Shown piece after piece: positions 54,514 through 64,000 of a stretch of DNA of 64,000 nucleotides. Source of the stretch: Balamuthia mandrillaris (taxonomy: Eukaryota; Discosea; Longamoebia; Balamuthiidae); the NCBI GenBank assembly GCA_031835245.1, contig JAVKOQ010000004.1:496001-560000 (forward strand). Direction: 5' to 3'. The notes under the pieces were generated by a model, which saw only the letters and a list, made by a program, of their open reading frames with translations, was not told the DNA's origin and did no database searches. The translations under genes and the position numbers were made by a program. The number at the start of each line of letters is the position of its first letter. The stretch's first letter is position 1.

Positions 54514-55209
54514 ATGAAAGGTATTTTAGGTAAAAAAGTGGGAATGACACAACTATTTACAGAAGAAGGAATTAGCATTCCAGTTACTGTTGTAGAAGTT
54601 CAACCTAACGTAGTTACAAATGTTTTAACTAAAGACAAAAACGGTTATGAAGCTATTCAATTAGCAGCATTTGACAAGAAAAAAAGCAGATTTACAAAAC
54701 CAGAATTAGGACATTTTAAAAAAGCTGATACTGAACCAAAACGTTTCGTTAAAGAGTTTAGAAATATGCAAGCTGAATTAGGACAAAAAGTAGATTTATC
54801 TATATTTGAAGAAGGTGAATTTGTTGATGTAGTTGGAACGTCAAAAGGTAAAGGATTTGCCGGAACTATTAAAAGATATAACCAACACATAGGTCCAAAA
54901 TCTCATGGTGGAGGTGGAGGTTCTAAACCTATTCGTCAAACAGGATCAATTGGTGATATTTCAGGAAACAAAGTAGTTAAAGGTATGACAATGCCAGGTC
55001 ATTTAGGACATGAAAGAACTACAGTACAAAATCTAGAAATTATTAAAATTGATTTAACAAATAACATTTTAGTTATTAAAGGATCTGTTCCAGGACCTAA
55101 AAAATCATTTTTAGTTATTAAAGAATCAGTTAAACAAGCTCCTAAAAAAGCAGCAGAAGTTTTAGTTGATTATTCACAAACACAATCAGAGGAGGCAACT
55201 AATGAATAA
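54514..55209 (+). CDS. rplC: 50S ribosomal protein L3
   Basis: 231 residues. [15 protein letters not shown] at the start; [16 protein letters not shown] and the glycine-rich [11 protein letters not shown] block (Gln methylated in some species) are visible. C-terminal extension of about 20 acidic residues beyond the usual end. Its last codons contain the GAGGAGG ribosome site of rplD (55189-55195), so the two overlap. Confidence 0.96.
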   Translation: MKGILGKKVGMTQLFTEEGISIPVTVVEVQPNVVTNVLTKDKNGYEAIQLAAFDKKKSRFTKPELGHFKKADTEPKRFVKEFRNMQAELGQKVDLSIFEEGEFVDVVGTSKGKGFAGTIKRYNQHIGPKSHGGGGGSKPIRQTGSIGDISGNKVVKGMTMPGHLGHERTTVQNLEIIKIDLTNNILVIKGSVPGPKKSFLVIKESVKQAPKKAAEVLVDYSQTQSEEATNE

Positions 55210-56089
55210 AAAAGAAAACACAACTCAAACAAGTAATGCCCCTAAAAAAGAAGTTATTAAACCAAGATCTTCAACAACTCACGCACATGTACACAAACAT
55301 ACACATACTCATGTACATACTAAAAAAGTTGAAAAACAACCTGAAGTTCAACAAGTAAAAACACCTGAAAAAGCAACAACTCAAGCAAAAGTAGTTACAA
55401 AAGCAGCTCCAAAACCTGCAACAAAACCTACAGCTTCTGCAAAAACAGGCGAGAAAAAAGTTGAAATCAAGCAAACTAAAAACGTAGCAAAAGTAAATAT
55501 TACAAATAAAGTTTCTTTACCAAATGAATTATTTGGAAAAACTGAAATTCACTCACAAGCTATTTTTGACACTATATTATATGAAAGAGGATCACGCAGA
55601 AATCCAACTCATAAAGTAAAATCAAGAGCAGAAGTTAGTGGAACAGGTAAAAAACCTTGAAAACAAAAAGGTACAGGTAAAGCAAGAGCTGGCTCTCTAC
55701 GTTCACCAATTTTTGTAGGTGGTGGTCGTGCATTTGGGCCTACAAATAATAAAAATTACAAAATTAAATTAAACAAAAAAGTTCGCAAATTAGCTTTTGC
55801 CTCAGCTTTAAGTCAACTTGCTCAAAATAATCAAGTACTAGTTTCTGATTTTGCACAAAAAGAAATTTCAACTAAGACACTAGTTAAAAAATTAGCTTCT
55901 GAAAAATTAAATGAATTAAAAAATGTGTTAATTATTTCATCATCTTCAGAACTTTTCTTATCAGCTCGTAATTTACAAAATGTTAAAGTTACAAAATGAA
56001 GTTCAATTTTAGTAGAAGATTTAGTAAAAGCAGATGTGTTCATTATTTCAGAATCAGATATTAAAAACCTAGAAGGAAGATTTAAATAA
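55202..56089 (+). CDS. rplD: 50S ribosomal protein L4 with histidine-rich N-terminal extension
   Basis: 295 residues against about 205 normally. The start at 55202 is chosen for the GAGGAGG site 7 bases upstream; it overlaps rplC. The extra N-terminus (about 100 residues) is Lys/Thr/Ala-rich and contains seven His alternating with other residues (27, 29, 31, 33, 35, 37, 39). The L4 core follows: [36 protein letters not shown] (with Trp by TGA) and GGGRAFGP. L4 binds 23S rRNA and, in E. coli, also the S10 leader. Metal binding by the extension is only inferred. Confidence 0.95.
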
Positions 56090-56583
56090 TGAATATAAAT
56101 GAAATTATTAAAGCTCCATTGTTAACAGAAAAAACTCATTTACAAATGTCTGAAAATGTTTACACATTTAAAGTAGACAGAAGAACAAACAGAGCAGAAG
56201 TTAAAAAAGCTGTTGAACACATTTTTGATGTTAAAGTAGCAAAAGTAAATATCTTTAATGTACCTAAAAAACCAAAAAAATTAGGTCGTTTCCATGGATT
56301 TACTAATGCTTATAAAAAAGCTATAGTTACTATATCTCAAGGATCAATTAATTTCTATCCAGAAGATACTCAAGAAGAAAAAGAAGAAAAATTAAGAGCA
56401 GAACAAGAAATAAAAGCTAAAGAAACTACATTAAGAGAAAAAGCTAAAAAAATAGAAGAAAAAGTTGCCAAAAAATTAGCTCTAAAATCTAAATCAATCA
56501 CAAAAGTAGAAGAAAAAGAAGTAAAATCAACTACTAAAGAAACTGCAGATGCTAAAGTTAAAAAAGCAACTAAAGGAGAGTAA
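56089..56583 (+). CDS. rplW: 50S ribosomal protein L23 with charged C-terminal extension
   Basis: 164 residues; L23 is normally about 95-100. The core has [49 protein letters not shown]23 sits at the peptide exit and contacts SRP and trigger factor. The extra 60 or so residues are Lys/Glu-rich ([17 protein letters not shown]), probably a coiled coil. It starts at the last base of the rplD stop codon. Confidence 0.95.
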   Translation: MNINEIIKAPLLTEKTHLQMSENVYTFKVDRRTNRAEVKKAVEHIFDVKVAKVNIFNVPKKPKKLGRFHGFTNAYKKAIVTISQGSINFYPEDTQEEKEEKLRAEQEIKAKETTLREKAKKIEEKVAKKLALKSKSITKVEEKEVKSTTKETADAKVKKATKGE

Positions 56584-56585
56584 AT

Positions 56586-57431
56586 ATGGCGATGAAAACA
56601 TATAAACCTACAACCAATGGGCTTCGTAATATGAGCTCTTTAGATTATTCAAAAAACTTATCAGGACATACTCCAGAAAAATCTTTACTTGTTATCTTGC
56701 CTAAAAAATCTGGTCGTAATAACACAGGAAAAATTACAATAAGACACCAAGGTGGAAGAAGCAAAAGAAAATACAGAATTATCGATTTTAAAAGAAATAA
56801 ATTTGATATTCCAGGTTATGTAAAATCTATTGAATATGATCCAAATAGATCAGCAAATATTTCTTTAATTAACTATGTTGATGGAGAAAAAAGATACATT
56901 TTAACTCCAAAAGATTTAAAAATTGGTCAACAAGTAATTTCTAGTGATAATGCAGATATTTTAGTTGGAAACTCACTTCCTTTATCACAAATTCCTGAAG
57001 GTACATTTATTCACAATGTTGAATTAAAACCAGGAAAAGGTGGACAACTTGCTCGTTCAGCTGGATCTTCAATTCAAATCCAAGGTAAAGATGAAGATGG
57101 AAAATATGTTGTTTTAAAATTAAAATCTGGTGAATACCGTCGTGTGTTATCTAAATGTAGAGCAACAATAGGTGTTGTAGGAAATGAAGAACATAACCTA
57201 GTTAACATTGGAAAAGCAGGACGTAATCGTCATTTAGGTATTCGTCCAACAGTTAGAGGTTCTGTAATGAACCCAAATGATCACCCACATGGTGGTGGTG
57301 AAGGTAAACAACCAATTGGACGTAAAGCACCACTTACTCCATGAGGTAAAAAAGCACTTGGAATTAAAACAAGAAATAATAAAAAAGCTTCAACTAAATT
57401 GATTCTTAGAAGAAGAAAGGATACTAAATAA
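56586..57431 (+). CDS. rplB: 50S ribosomal protein L2
   Basis: 281 residues, normal length. Blocks: [16 protein letters not shown]-like region [60 protein letters not shown] (Trp TGA), with the His essential for peptidyl transfer in PHGGGEG. Starts 2 bases after rplW. Confidence 0.97.
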
Positions 57432-57706
57432 TGGCACGTTCATTGAAAAAAGGTCCATTTGCAGATGAGCATTTACTTAAAAAAGTAGAGGCGATGAATG
57501 AACAAAAAAACAAAAAACCAATTAAAACTTGATCAAGAAGATCTACAATATTTCCTGAATTTGTTGGACTCACATTTTTAGTTCATAATGGAAAAATCTT
57601 CAATGAAGTTTATGTAACTGATGATATGGTTGGACACAAATTAGGTGAATTTTCTCCTACAAGAACATATACAGGACATGGACAAGACAAAGGGAAGAAA
57701 AAATAG
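57431..57706 (+). CDS. rpsS: 30S ribosomal protein S19
   Basis: 91 residues. [37 protein letters not shown] and [16 protein letters not shown] are diagnostic. The Trp is TGA. Starts on the last base of the rplB stop codon. Confidence 0.97.
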
Positions 57707-57719
57707 GTAGGCATTAGTT

Positions 57720-58085
57720 ATGGAAAATAAATCACAACAAGCAAGAGCTAGTGTAAAAATGCAACGTATTTCAGCTCAAAAAGCTCGTTTAGTTGCACGT
57801 TTAATTAAAAAACAACCAACTACAAATGCATTAGCTATTTTACAAAATACAAATAAAAAAGCTTCATATTTCTTCATAAAACTATTAAACTCAGCTGTAG
57901 CAAATGCTGTTAATAACCATGGATTAAACGGTGATAGTTTAGTAGTTAAAGATGTAATTGTAAATGAAGGTCCAACACTTAAAAGATTTCAACCAAGAGC
58001 AAAAGGTGTTGCATATCGTATTTTAAAAAGAACTTCTCATTTAGCTGTAGTAGTTGAAGAAGTAAGTTTATTAGGAGATAAATAA
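57720..58085 (+). CDS. rplV: 50S ribosomal protein L22
   Basis: 121 residues. [41 protein letters not shown] and [24 protein letters not shown] are the L22 signature; the last part is the loop lining the exit tunnel. GGTAGG ribosome site. Confidence 0.96.
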   Translation: MENKSQQARASVKMQRISAQKARLVARLIKKQPTTNALAILQNTNKKASYFFIKLLNSAVANAVNNHGLNGDSLVVKDVIVNEGPTLKRFQPRAKGVAYRILKRTSHLAVVVEEVSLLGDK

Positions 58086-58087
58086 TT

Positions 58088-58819
58088 ATGGGACAAAAGG
58101 TTAATCCAAATGGATTTAGATACGGAGTTACTAAAGAACATAATGCAATTTGATATGCTGATAAAAAAGACTTTGCTCCAAATCTTTTAGAAGATGTTAA
58201 AATTCATCGTTTTTTTGAAAAAATAACAAGAGAATATTTAATTGGTAATACAAAAATTCGTCGTGATCAAGATAACAAAGTAACAGTTGTAGTTTACACT
58301 GCAAAATTAGGTACTTTTCTAGGACAATCAGGAAGTAATCTTAAAAAAATAATTGAAGATGTTAAAAAATACGTTAAAAATAAAAAACTTGTTTTAAACA
58401 TAGATGCAGTAGAAATTGAAAAACCAGATTTAGATGCAAAATTATTAGCTGAATCAATTGCAATTAAATTAGAAAACCGTGGATCATACCGTATGGCACA
58501 AAAATTTGCAATTCGTTTAGCACAAAAAGCCGGAGCTAAAGGTATTAAAACTAAAGTTAGTGGTCGTTTAAATGGTGTTGATATGGCTAGATCAGAAGGA
58601 TATTCTGAAGGTGAAATGAAATTACACACACTTAGACAAGATGTTAGTTATGCAACAGCAACAGCAAGAACAACTTATGGAGCACTTGGAGTTAAAGTTT
58701 GAGTTTCATTAGGCGAAGTATTTGCAAAGCAAAATCAAGCATATAATGAAGAAGAACCAACACACAAAAAAGGTCCAAAAAGAGCAGCAAGAGTTAAAAA
58801 AGAAAGTACAAAGGAATAA
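58088..58819 (+). CDS. rpsC: 30S ribosomal protein S3
   Basis: 243 residues. Start [16 protein letters not shown] domain with [18 protein letters not shown] (GxxG at GQSG); [15 protein letters not shown] and GVKVWVSLGEVF. Three TGA Trp codons. C-terminal basic tail. Starts 2 bases after rplV. Confidence 0.96.
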
Positions 58820-58821
58820 AA

Positions 58822-59235
58822 ATGTTACAACCTAAAAAAACAAAACACCGTAAAACATTTAGAGTAAAACATGACAAACGTGCTGCTTTTAGAGGAAAAG
58901 AAGTTTCATTTGAAGAATTTGGACTTCAAGCTACAACATCTCAATGAATAAGTGCAAGACAAATTGAATCAGCAAGGATTGCGATTACAAGAAGAATGGG
59001 TCGTGAAGGACAAGTTAACATAAGAATCTTCCCTCATCTATCTCTTACTAAAAAGCCTATTGGAGTTAGAATGGGATCTGGTAAAGGTTCAGCTGAAAAA
59101 TGAGTAGCTGTTGTTAAAGAAAATACAGTTATGTTTGAAGTTGGTGGAGTTAAAGAAGAAATAGCTCGTGATGCACTTCGTTTAGGTGGACACAAACTAC
59201 CAGTAAAATGAAGAATAATTAGCAAGGGAGAATAA
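58822..59235 (+). CDS. rplP: 50S ribosomal protein L16
   Basis: 137 residues. [55 protein letters not shown] and [14 protein letters not shown] are typical. Trp by TGA at three sites. Ends on the first base of rpmC. Confidence 0.96.
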
Positions 59236-59444
59236 TGGAATTCAAAGATTTAAAGAAAAAAACTACTGAGCAATTAGAACAGTTATTAAATGAATATAAA
59301 TCAGAGCTTTTTACCCTTCGTTTTAGAAATAAAACTCAACAACTAGATCATACTCATAAAATCAAACAAGTAAGAAAAGATATTGCCAGAATTTTAACAG
59401 CAATTAGACAATCAGAATTAGAACAAGAAAAAGGTAGAAAATAA
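59235..59444 (+). CDS. rpmC: 50S ribosomal protein L29
   Basis: 69 residues; two-helix protein with [26 protein letters not shown] and [15 protein letters not shown]. Linked by one-base overlaps to rplP and rpsQ. Confidence 0.95.
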   Translation: MEFKDLKKKTTEQLEQLLNEYKSELFTLRFRNKTQQLDHTHKIKQVRKDIARILTAIRQSELEQEKGRK

Positions 59445-59746
59445 TGTCTCATTTTAATCATAAATCTCATAAAGATGCAAGTCAAAAAAGACAAAATACA
59501 CGTAAAACTTTAACTGGAGTTGTAGTTTCTGATAAAAATGAAAAAACAATAATTGTTGCTGTTGAAACTTATGTTAAACACCGTTTATATCAAAAAAGAT
59601 TCAAAAAAGTTAAAAAAATCGCAACTCATGATGAAGAACAAAAAGCAAAAGTTGGAGATGTAGTTAGAATTGCTGAAACTCGTCCATATTCCAAAACTAA
59701 ATCTTTTAGATTAATAACTATTACATCTTCTAAAGGAGATAAATAA
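59444..59746 (+). CDS. rpsQ: 30S ribosomal protein S17
   Basis: 100 residues, slightly long because of a basic N-terminus. [30 protein letters not shown] and [20 protein letters not shown] are the OB-fold signature. Ends on the first base of rplN. Confidence 0.95.
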   Translation: MSHFNHKSHKDASQKRQNTRKTLTGVVVSDKNEKTIIVAVETYVKHRLYQKRFKKVKKIATHDEEQKAKVGDVVRIAETRPYSKTKSFRLITITSSKGDK

Positions 59747-60117
59747 TGTTACAAGAACAATCAAGATTACAAGTTGCAGATAATTCAGGTGCAAAAGAAG
59801 TTGGTTTAATTAGAAACTTAGGTGGTTCTGTTAAGAAAAATTCTAATATTGGTGATGTTATTGTGTGTTCTGTGAAAAAAGCGATTCCAGGAGGAATTGT
59901 TAAAGAAGGCCAAGTAGTTAAAGCTGTTATTGTTCGTTCAGTTTATGGAATTAATAGAAGAAATGGATCACGTATTAGATTTGATGACAACGCTGTTGTT
60001 ATCATTAAAGAAGATGGAACACCTAGAGGAACAAGGGTGTTTGGTCCAATTGCTAGAGAAATCAGAGATAATCAAAAATTTGCAAAAATCGTTTCATTAG
60101 CACCTGAAGTTTTATAA
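59746..60117 (+). CDS. rplN: 50S ribosomal protein L14
   Basis: 123 residues, no [60 protein letters not shown] are diagnostic. A 69-base gap follows, the longest inside the operon. Confidence 0.97.
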   Translation: MLQEQSRLQVADNSGAKEVGLIRNLGGSVKKNSNIGDVIVCSVKKAIPGGIVKEGQVVKAVIVRSVYGINRRNGSRIRFDDNAVVIIKEDGTPRGTRVFGPIAREIRDNQKFAKIVSLAPEVL

Positions 60118-60186
60118 AAACTTGTTTGCTAAAATCATTTGCAAAACAAAACAAATTAATACATTCTTAAATTTTTACAAAGGAAA

Positions 60187-60510
60187 ATGATGAAAATTAG
60201 AAAAAACGATGAAGTTTTAGTTATCTCAGGTGATGATAAAGGAAAAACAGGTAAAGTATTATCCGTAAACGCAAAAAAACAAACAGTGGTAGTAAAAGAT
60301 ATTAATAAAGTCACAAAACATAAAAAACCAAATCAACAAAACACCGAAGGTTCTATTTCAATTTATGAGGGACCAATTCATGTTTCTAAAGTAGAGATTG
60401 TAACTAAAAAAGCATCTAAAGACAAACCAGCAGAAAAATCCAAAATCGGCTACATTTTTAAAGACAATAAAAAACTTCGTATAGCAAAAACTACAAAGAA
60501 GGTAATTTAA
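60187..60510 (+). CDS. rplX: 50S ribosomal protein L24
   Basis: 107 residues. [26 protein letters not shown] is the KOW-motif signature; [17 protein letters not shown] follows. Two adjacent ATG codons (60187, 60190) could serve; AAAGGA upstream fits the first. Starts after a 69-base gap that may hold an internal processing or promoter site, none clear. Confidence 0.95.
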   Translation: MMKIRKNDEVLVISGDDKGKTGKVLSVNAKKQTVVVKDINKVTKHKKPNQQNTEGSISIYEGPIHVSKVEIVTKKASKDKPAEKSKIGYIFKDNKKLRIAKTTKKVI

Positions 60511-60511
60511 T

Positions 60512-61057
60512 ATGAACGCTTTAGTACAACACTATAATTCAAAAGTAAAAGCTGCATTAAAAGAAAAATTTAACTATTCTTCAGATATGCAAATTCCAAG
60601 AATTGAAAAAATAGTTTTAAATATGACAGCTGGTAAAGAAGTTACTAACTCAAAAGCTATCGAAGAAGTTATGAATGAAATGTCTTTAATTTCAGCACAA
60701 AAACCATATCAAACAGTTGCAAAAAAATCATTAGCTTCTTGAAAATTACGTCAAGGAATGCCAATTGGAGCAAAAGTAACACTAAGAAGAGACAATATGT
60801 GAGACTTTTTAGCAAAACTTATTAATGTTTCCATTCCAAGAATTAGAGATTTTAGAGGAGTAAATCCAAAAGCATTTGATGGTAGAGGGAACTTTTCTTT
60901 AGGTGTTAAAGAAATGATTATCTTCCCAGAGATTAGTTTTGATAAAATCCGTAAATTAAAAGGTTTAGATGTAATTATTGTAACCACAGCTAAAACTGAT
61001 AAAGAAGCTCGAGCATTATTAGAACTCTTAGGCATACCATTTGCTAAGAAAGCATAA
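60512..61057 (+). CDS. rplE: 50S ribosomal protein L5
   Basis: 181 residues with two TGA Trp. [57 protein letters not shown] and [30 protein letters not shown] are the L5 blocks. It contacts 5S rRNA. Confidence 0.97.
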
Positions 61058-61077
61058 TAAAACAAAAAGGAAAGTAC

Positions 61078-61263
61078 ATGGCAAAAAAATCATTAAAAGT
61101 AAAAGCAGAAAAGCATCCTAAATTTAAAGTACGTGCTTATACAAGATGTCAATTATGTGGTCGTCCACATGCTGTATTACGTAAATTTAAAATTTGTAGA
61201 ATTTGCTTCCGTGAACTAGCTCACAAAGGACAAATACCAGGTATTAAGAAAGCGAGTTGATAA
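61078..61263 (+). CDS. rpsN: 30S ribosomal protein S14, zinc type
   Basis: 61 residues with a TGA Trp as last sense codon before TAA. The zinc-binding pairs CQLCG and CRICF mark the short C+ form of S14, common in Gram-positive-derived lineages. [24 protein letters not shown] start is normal. AAAGGAAAG site. Confidence 0.96.
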
Positions 61264-61264
61264 T

Positions 61265-61657
61265 ATGATAATCACAGATCCAATAGCAGATATGATCACA
61301 AGAATCAAAAATGCCTTCACACGTAAACACAAAAATGTTATTATTCCTCATTCTAAGAAAAAAGAAAGAATCTTACAAATCTTCTTAGATGAAGGATATA
61401 TAAAAGGATTTACTGTATCTGGTGAAGTTAAAAAAGAAATTAATGTTGAGCTTAAATACAAAGGAAATACAAGTTCAATTGTTGGAATTAAAAGAGTTTC
61501 CAAGCCTTCTTTAAGAGTTTATTCTTCAGCTTCTGATTTACCTAAAATTGTATCGGGATATGGAACCGTTATAGTTTCAACATCTAAAGGATTATTAACT
61601 GATAAACAAGCAAGAAAGGAAAATGTAGGTGGTGAAATCATTGCTTACATTTGATAA
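61265..61657 (+). CDS. rpsH: 30S ribosomal protein S8
   Basis: 130 residues, ending ...IIAYIW with Trp by [78 protein letters not shown] are typical. S8 regulates the spc operon in E. coli by binding near rplE; I saw no matching site here. Confidence 0.96.
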
Positions 61658-61662
61658 TTAAT

Positions 61663-62202
61663 ATGTCTCGTGTCGGAAATCGTGTTTTACAAATACCAGA
61701 AGGTGTTGAAGTAAACATTAACAATTCTTTAGTAACTATAAAAGGTAAATTAGGAACATTATCAAGAGAATTTTCATCATTTATTTCAATTGAAAAAGTT
61801 GAAAACACTCTACTTACTAAAAGAACATCAGAAGAAAAAAATATTAAACAATTACACGGAACTACAAATTCATTATTACAAGGTATGTTAACCGGAGTTT
61901 CTAAAGGATTTTCTAAAGAATTAGAAATCAAAGGTGTTGGTTACAGAGCAACATTAAAAGATAAGACTTTAGAATTATTATTAGGATATTCACATCCTGT
62001 TTTGGTTGACTTACCTCAGGATTTAACTTTAGAAGTACCAAAACCTACAGTTGTTGTAGTAAAAGGAATTGATAAACAAAGAGTTGGTGAATTAGCTGCA
62101 CAAATTAGACAAAAAAGAAAACCAAATCCATATTCTGGAAAAGGTGTTGCATACAAAGATGAAGTTATTAGAAGAAAAGAAGGGAAAAAAGCTTCTAAAT
62201 AA
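61663..62202 (+). CDS. rplF: 50S ribosomal protein L6
   Basis: 179 residues from [15 protein letters not shown] at 61663; an upstream ATG (61651) is in frame but would overlap rpsH and breaks the family N-terminus. C-terminal [42 protein letters not shown] is the L6 signature. Confidence 0.96.
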   Translation: MSRVGNRVLQIPEGVEVNINNSLVTIKGKLGTLSREFSSFISIEKVENTLLTKRTSEEKNIKQLHGTTNSLLQGMLTGVSKGFSKELEIKGVGYRATLKDKTLELLLGYSHPVLVDLPQDLTLEVPKPTVVVVKGIDKQRVGELAAQIRQKRKPNPYSGKGVAYKDEVIRRKEGKKASK

Positions 62203-62214
62203 AGCTAAATAATT

Positions 62215-62586
62215 ATGGCAAAACAAACAAGAAATCAAGCTAGAATTGTTAAACATAAAAGAATTTTAAATAAACTAACTTCTAATTTAACAATCAATCA
62301 AAAACTCAGAATTGGTGTTTATAAATCATTGAATCATTTTTACGCATATGTTTTTGATCCTGTATCTGCAAAAACTTTAACTTCAGCAACTACACTTAAA
62401 AAAGAGTCAAAAACCAAAGGTGGAAATATTCAAGCAGCACAATCACTTGCTCCTTTATTTGCTAACAAACTTAAAGAGTTAAAATTAGATCAAAATGAAT
62501 TTATTTTTGATCGTTCAGGTTATTTATATCACGGTAGAGTAAAAGCTTTTGCTGAAGCTTTAAGAAAACAAGGAATTAAGTTTTAA
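62215..62586 (+). CDS. rplR: 50S ribosomal protein L18
   Basis: 123 residues. [32 protein letters not shown] and [26 protein letters not shown] mark L18, which binds 5S rRNA. Starts 12 bases after rplF. No TGA. Confidence 0.96.
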   Translation: MAKQTRNQARIVKHKRILNKLTSNLTINQKLRIGVYKSLNHFYAYVFDPVSAKTLTSATTLKKESKTKGGNIQAAQSLAPLFANKLKELKLDQNEFIFDRSGYLYHGRVKAFAEALRKQGIKF

Positions 62587-62588
62587 TT

Positions 62589-63260
62589 ATGGAAAATCAA
62601 AAAAAAGAAGAACAAGTAGTAAAAACAGAAAAAATGAAATCTACACAAACAGTTGTAGTTTCTAAAGAATCTGTTGATAAAAAACAAGCTTCAGATAAAT
62701 CAAATGCTTCAAAAAATGAAGCTAAAACCTTTAAACGTAAACCTGGATTTGCTAAAAAAGATAAAACTCAGTTTCAATCAGAATTTGAAGAAAAAGTTAT
62801 TGACATAGCTCGTGTTACAACAGTGGTTAAAGGTGGACGTCGTTTCTCATTTTCAGCTTATGCAGTAGTTGGAAATAAAAAAGGAAAAGTAGGATATGGA
62901 CACGGAAAAGCAAACGAAGTTCAAGACGCAATTAAAAAAGCAGTTAAAGATGCACAAAATCGTTTAATTACTGTGCCAATTGTTAACAAATCAACTATTC
63001 CACATGAAATTTCAGAAAAATTCTTAGCTTCAAAAGTTTTATTAAAACCTGCTCCAAAAGGAAAAGGAATTATTGCTTCTAATACAGTTCGTGCTGTTGT
63101 TGAATTAGCTGGTTATACAGATATTTATACAAAAACACACGGATCAAGAACAAAAATCAACACAGTGCATGCAACAATTAAAGCTCTACAAAAATTACGT
63201 ACAGTAGAAGATATTGCTTGAGCTAGAGATATTGAAGTTGAAAAATTAACTCAAAATTAA
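62589..63260 (+). CDS. rpsE: 30S ribosomal protein S5 with long N-terminal extension
   Basis: 223 residues; the usual length is about 165. The first 60 or so residues are Lys/Ser/Glu-rich and unlike the core. Core blocks: [46 protein letters not shown] and [40 protein letters not shown]. One Trp TGA near the end. Starts 2 bases after rplR. Confidence 0.95.
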
Positions 63261-63283
63261 TAAATTAGTAATAAGGAAATAAA

Positions 63284-63730
63284 ATGTCAAAAATACAATT
63301 ACATAATTTAAAACCAACTGAAAATTCTCGTCCAGATAAGCACCGTAAAGGTAGAGGTCATGCAGCAGGTAAAGGAAAACAAGCTGGTAAAGGGCAATCA
63401 GGACAAAGAAAAAGAGGTAAAGTTCGTCTTGGATTTGAAGGGGGACAAAACCCTTGATACAGAAGGGTGCCAAAAATTGGATTTAACAATGTAAATTCAA
63501 TTAAATACCAAACAATTTCTTTATCAGATTTAGATAAAAAATTCACAAATAATGAAACAGTAACTTTCGAAAAATTAGTTGTTAAAAGACTTGTGAGAAG
63601 AAAGTCTTTACCTGTTAAGTTATTAGCAAATGGTAAATTAACTAAAAAATTAATAATTGAAGTAAACGCAGCTAGCGCAAAAGCTTTTGAATTTGTAAAA
63701 GCTGCAGGAGGATCAATAGAGGTTAAATAG
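63284..63730 (+). CDS. rplO: 50S ribosomal protein L15
   Basis: 148 residues. [59 protein letters not shown] is diagnostic, with Trp TGA. Its stop shares a base with the secY start (TAGTG). Confidence 0.96.
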
Positions 63731-64000
63731 TGCTTAAATTTTTAACAAAAATTCTCGGAAAAGTTTTTGAATACAGTGCAAATAAATATATTAATTTTAA
63801 GCATACTTTTTCTACATTATGAAAAGAAAAAGTATTACTTAAAAAGATTTTATTTACACTTTTAATGCTCTCAATTTTTGTTGTTGCAGGAACAATTACC
63901 ATTCCAGGATTAAGACTTGTTAATGCAAACGCTATTGATCGAAATTCATTTTTAGGAATTATAAATATTGTAGGTGGTGGTGGATTATTAAATTTCTCCA
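63730..64000 (+). CDS. secY: Preprotein translocase SecY, 5' part
   Basis: 90 residues before the window ends; truncated at 64000. The start is GTG at 63730, overlapping the rplO TAG by one base. The first membrane helix (ILFTLLMLSIFVVAGTITIPGLRLVNA) and the plug region FLGIINIVGGGGLLNFS match the SecY N-terminus. The N-terminal cytoplasmic part is longer than in E. coli (about 35 residues). SecY is the channel of the Sec translocon. Confidence 0.9.

Noticed and set aside
55166-55201. Earlier in-frame start for rplD
   Set aside because: It would overlap rplC by 44 bases and lacks a ribosome site, while GAGGAGG precedes the ATG at 55202.
60118-60186. Internal promoter between rplN and rplX
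   Set aside because: No acceptable -10 with a spaced -35 was seen; only AT-rich sequence.

Overview
The window comes from a mollicute that reads UGA as tryptophan. Nearly every conserved gene is complete only when in-frame TGA codons are read as Trp (RNase J, UvrA, Lgt, GlyRS, DnaG, L2, S3, S5 and others). The DNA is very AT-rich, genes are packed tightly and there is no murein gene. A two-gene operon resembling the P97/P102 adhesin pair, plus three copies of an IS3-family element of about 1.5 kb (one is 1513 bp, similar to IS1221), points to the Mycoplasma hyopneumoniae/hyorhinis cluster (Mesomycoplasma). The species is not proven from this sequence alone.

Layout. 1-3392: accessory region with a membrane-anchored protein behind a (TA)n promoter tract, a decayed IS copy and a degraded ORF. 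3393-11741: rnhC, a hypothetical gene, rnj, uvrA, lgt, trxB. 11909-18138: P97-like and P102-like surface proteins. 18157-19669: IS copy 2, which split the terminator between the adhesin operon and pgk. 21169-23364: a 731-residue cysteine-rich protein with eleven tandem C-x-C heptads and a C-terminal membrane anchor, the most unusual gene here. 23661-29779: c-di-AMP cyclase, MgtE, an MFS transporter, ldh, a hypothetical gene, plsY. 29919-30671: eight tRNAs. 30793-35228: recO, rsmD, gmk, a PP2C phosphatase, rsgA, rpe, rpsT. 35284-42350: tsaD, tRNA-Ser, a phosphohexomutase-like/flippase fusion, scpB, scpA, plsC, acpS, recU. 42537-52217: rpsB, tsf, ffh, glyS, dnaG, rpoD, a Nif3-like gene, nfo. 52426-53977: IS copy 3, the only copy with an open transposase frame. 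54192-64000: the S10/spc ribosomal operon from rpsJ to the start of secY.

Functional themes are translation and its quality control, lipid and lipoprotein synthesis, replication start-up (dnaG, rpoD), chromosome segregation (scpAB) and repair (uvrA, recO, recU, nfo). The accessory content is surface proteins and IS elements.

A cross-cutting anomaly is that five genes between 32.6 and 49.1 kb (PP2C, rsgA, rpsB, ffh, rpoD) each lack one base in an A or T run relative to the frame needed for the full protein. Because rpsB, ffh and rpoD are essential elsewhere, sequence error is the leading explanation. Real mutation or transcriptional slippage remains possible.
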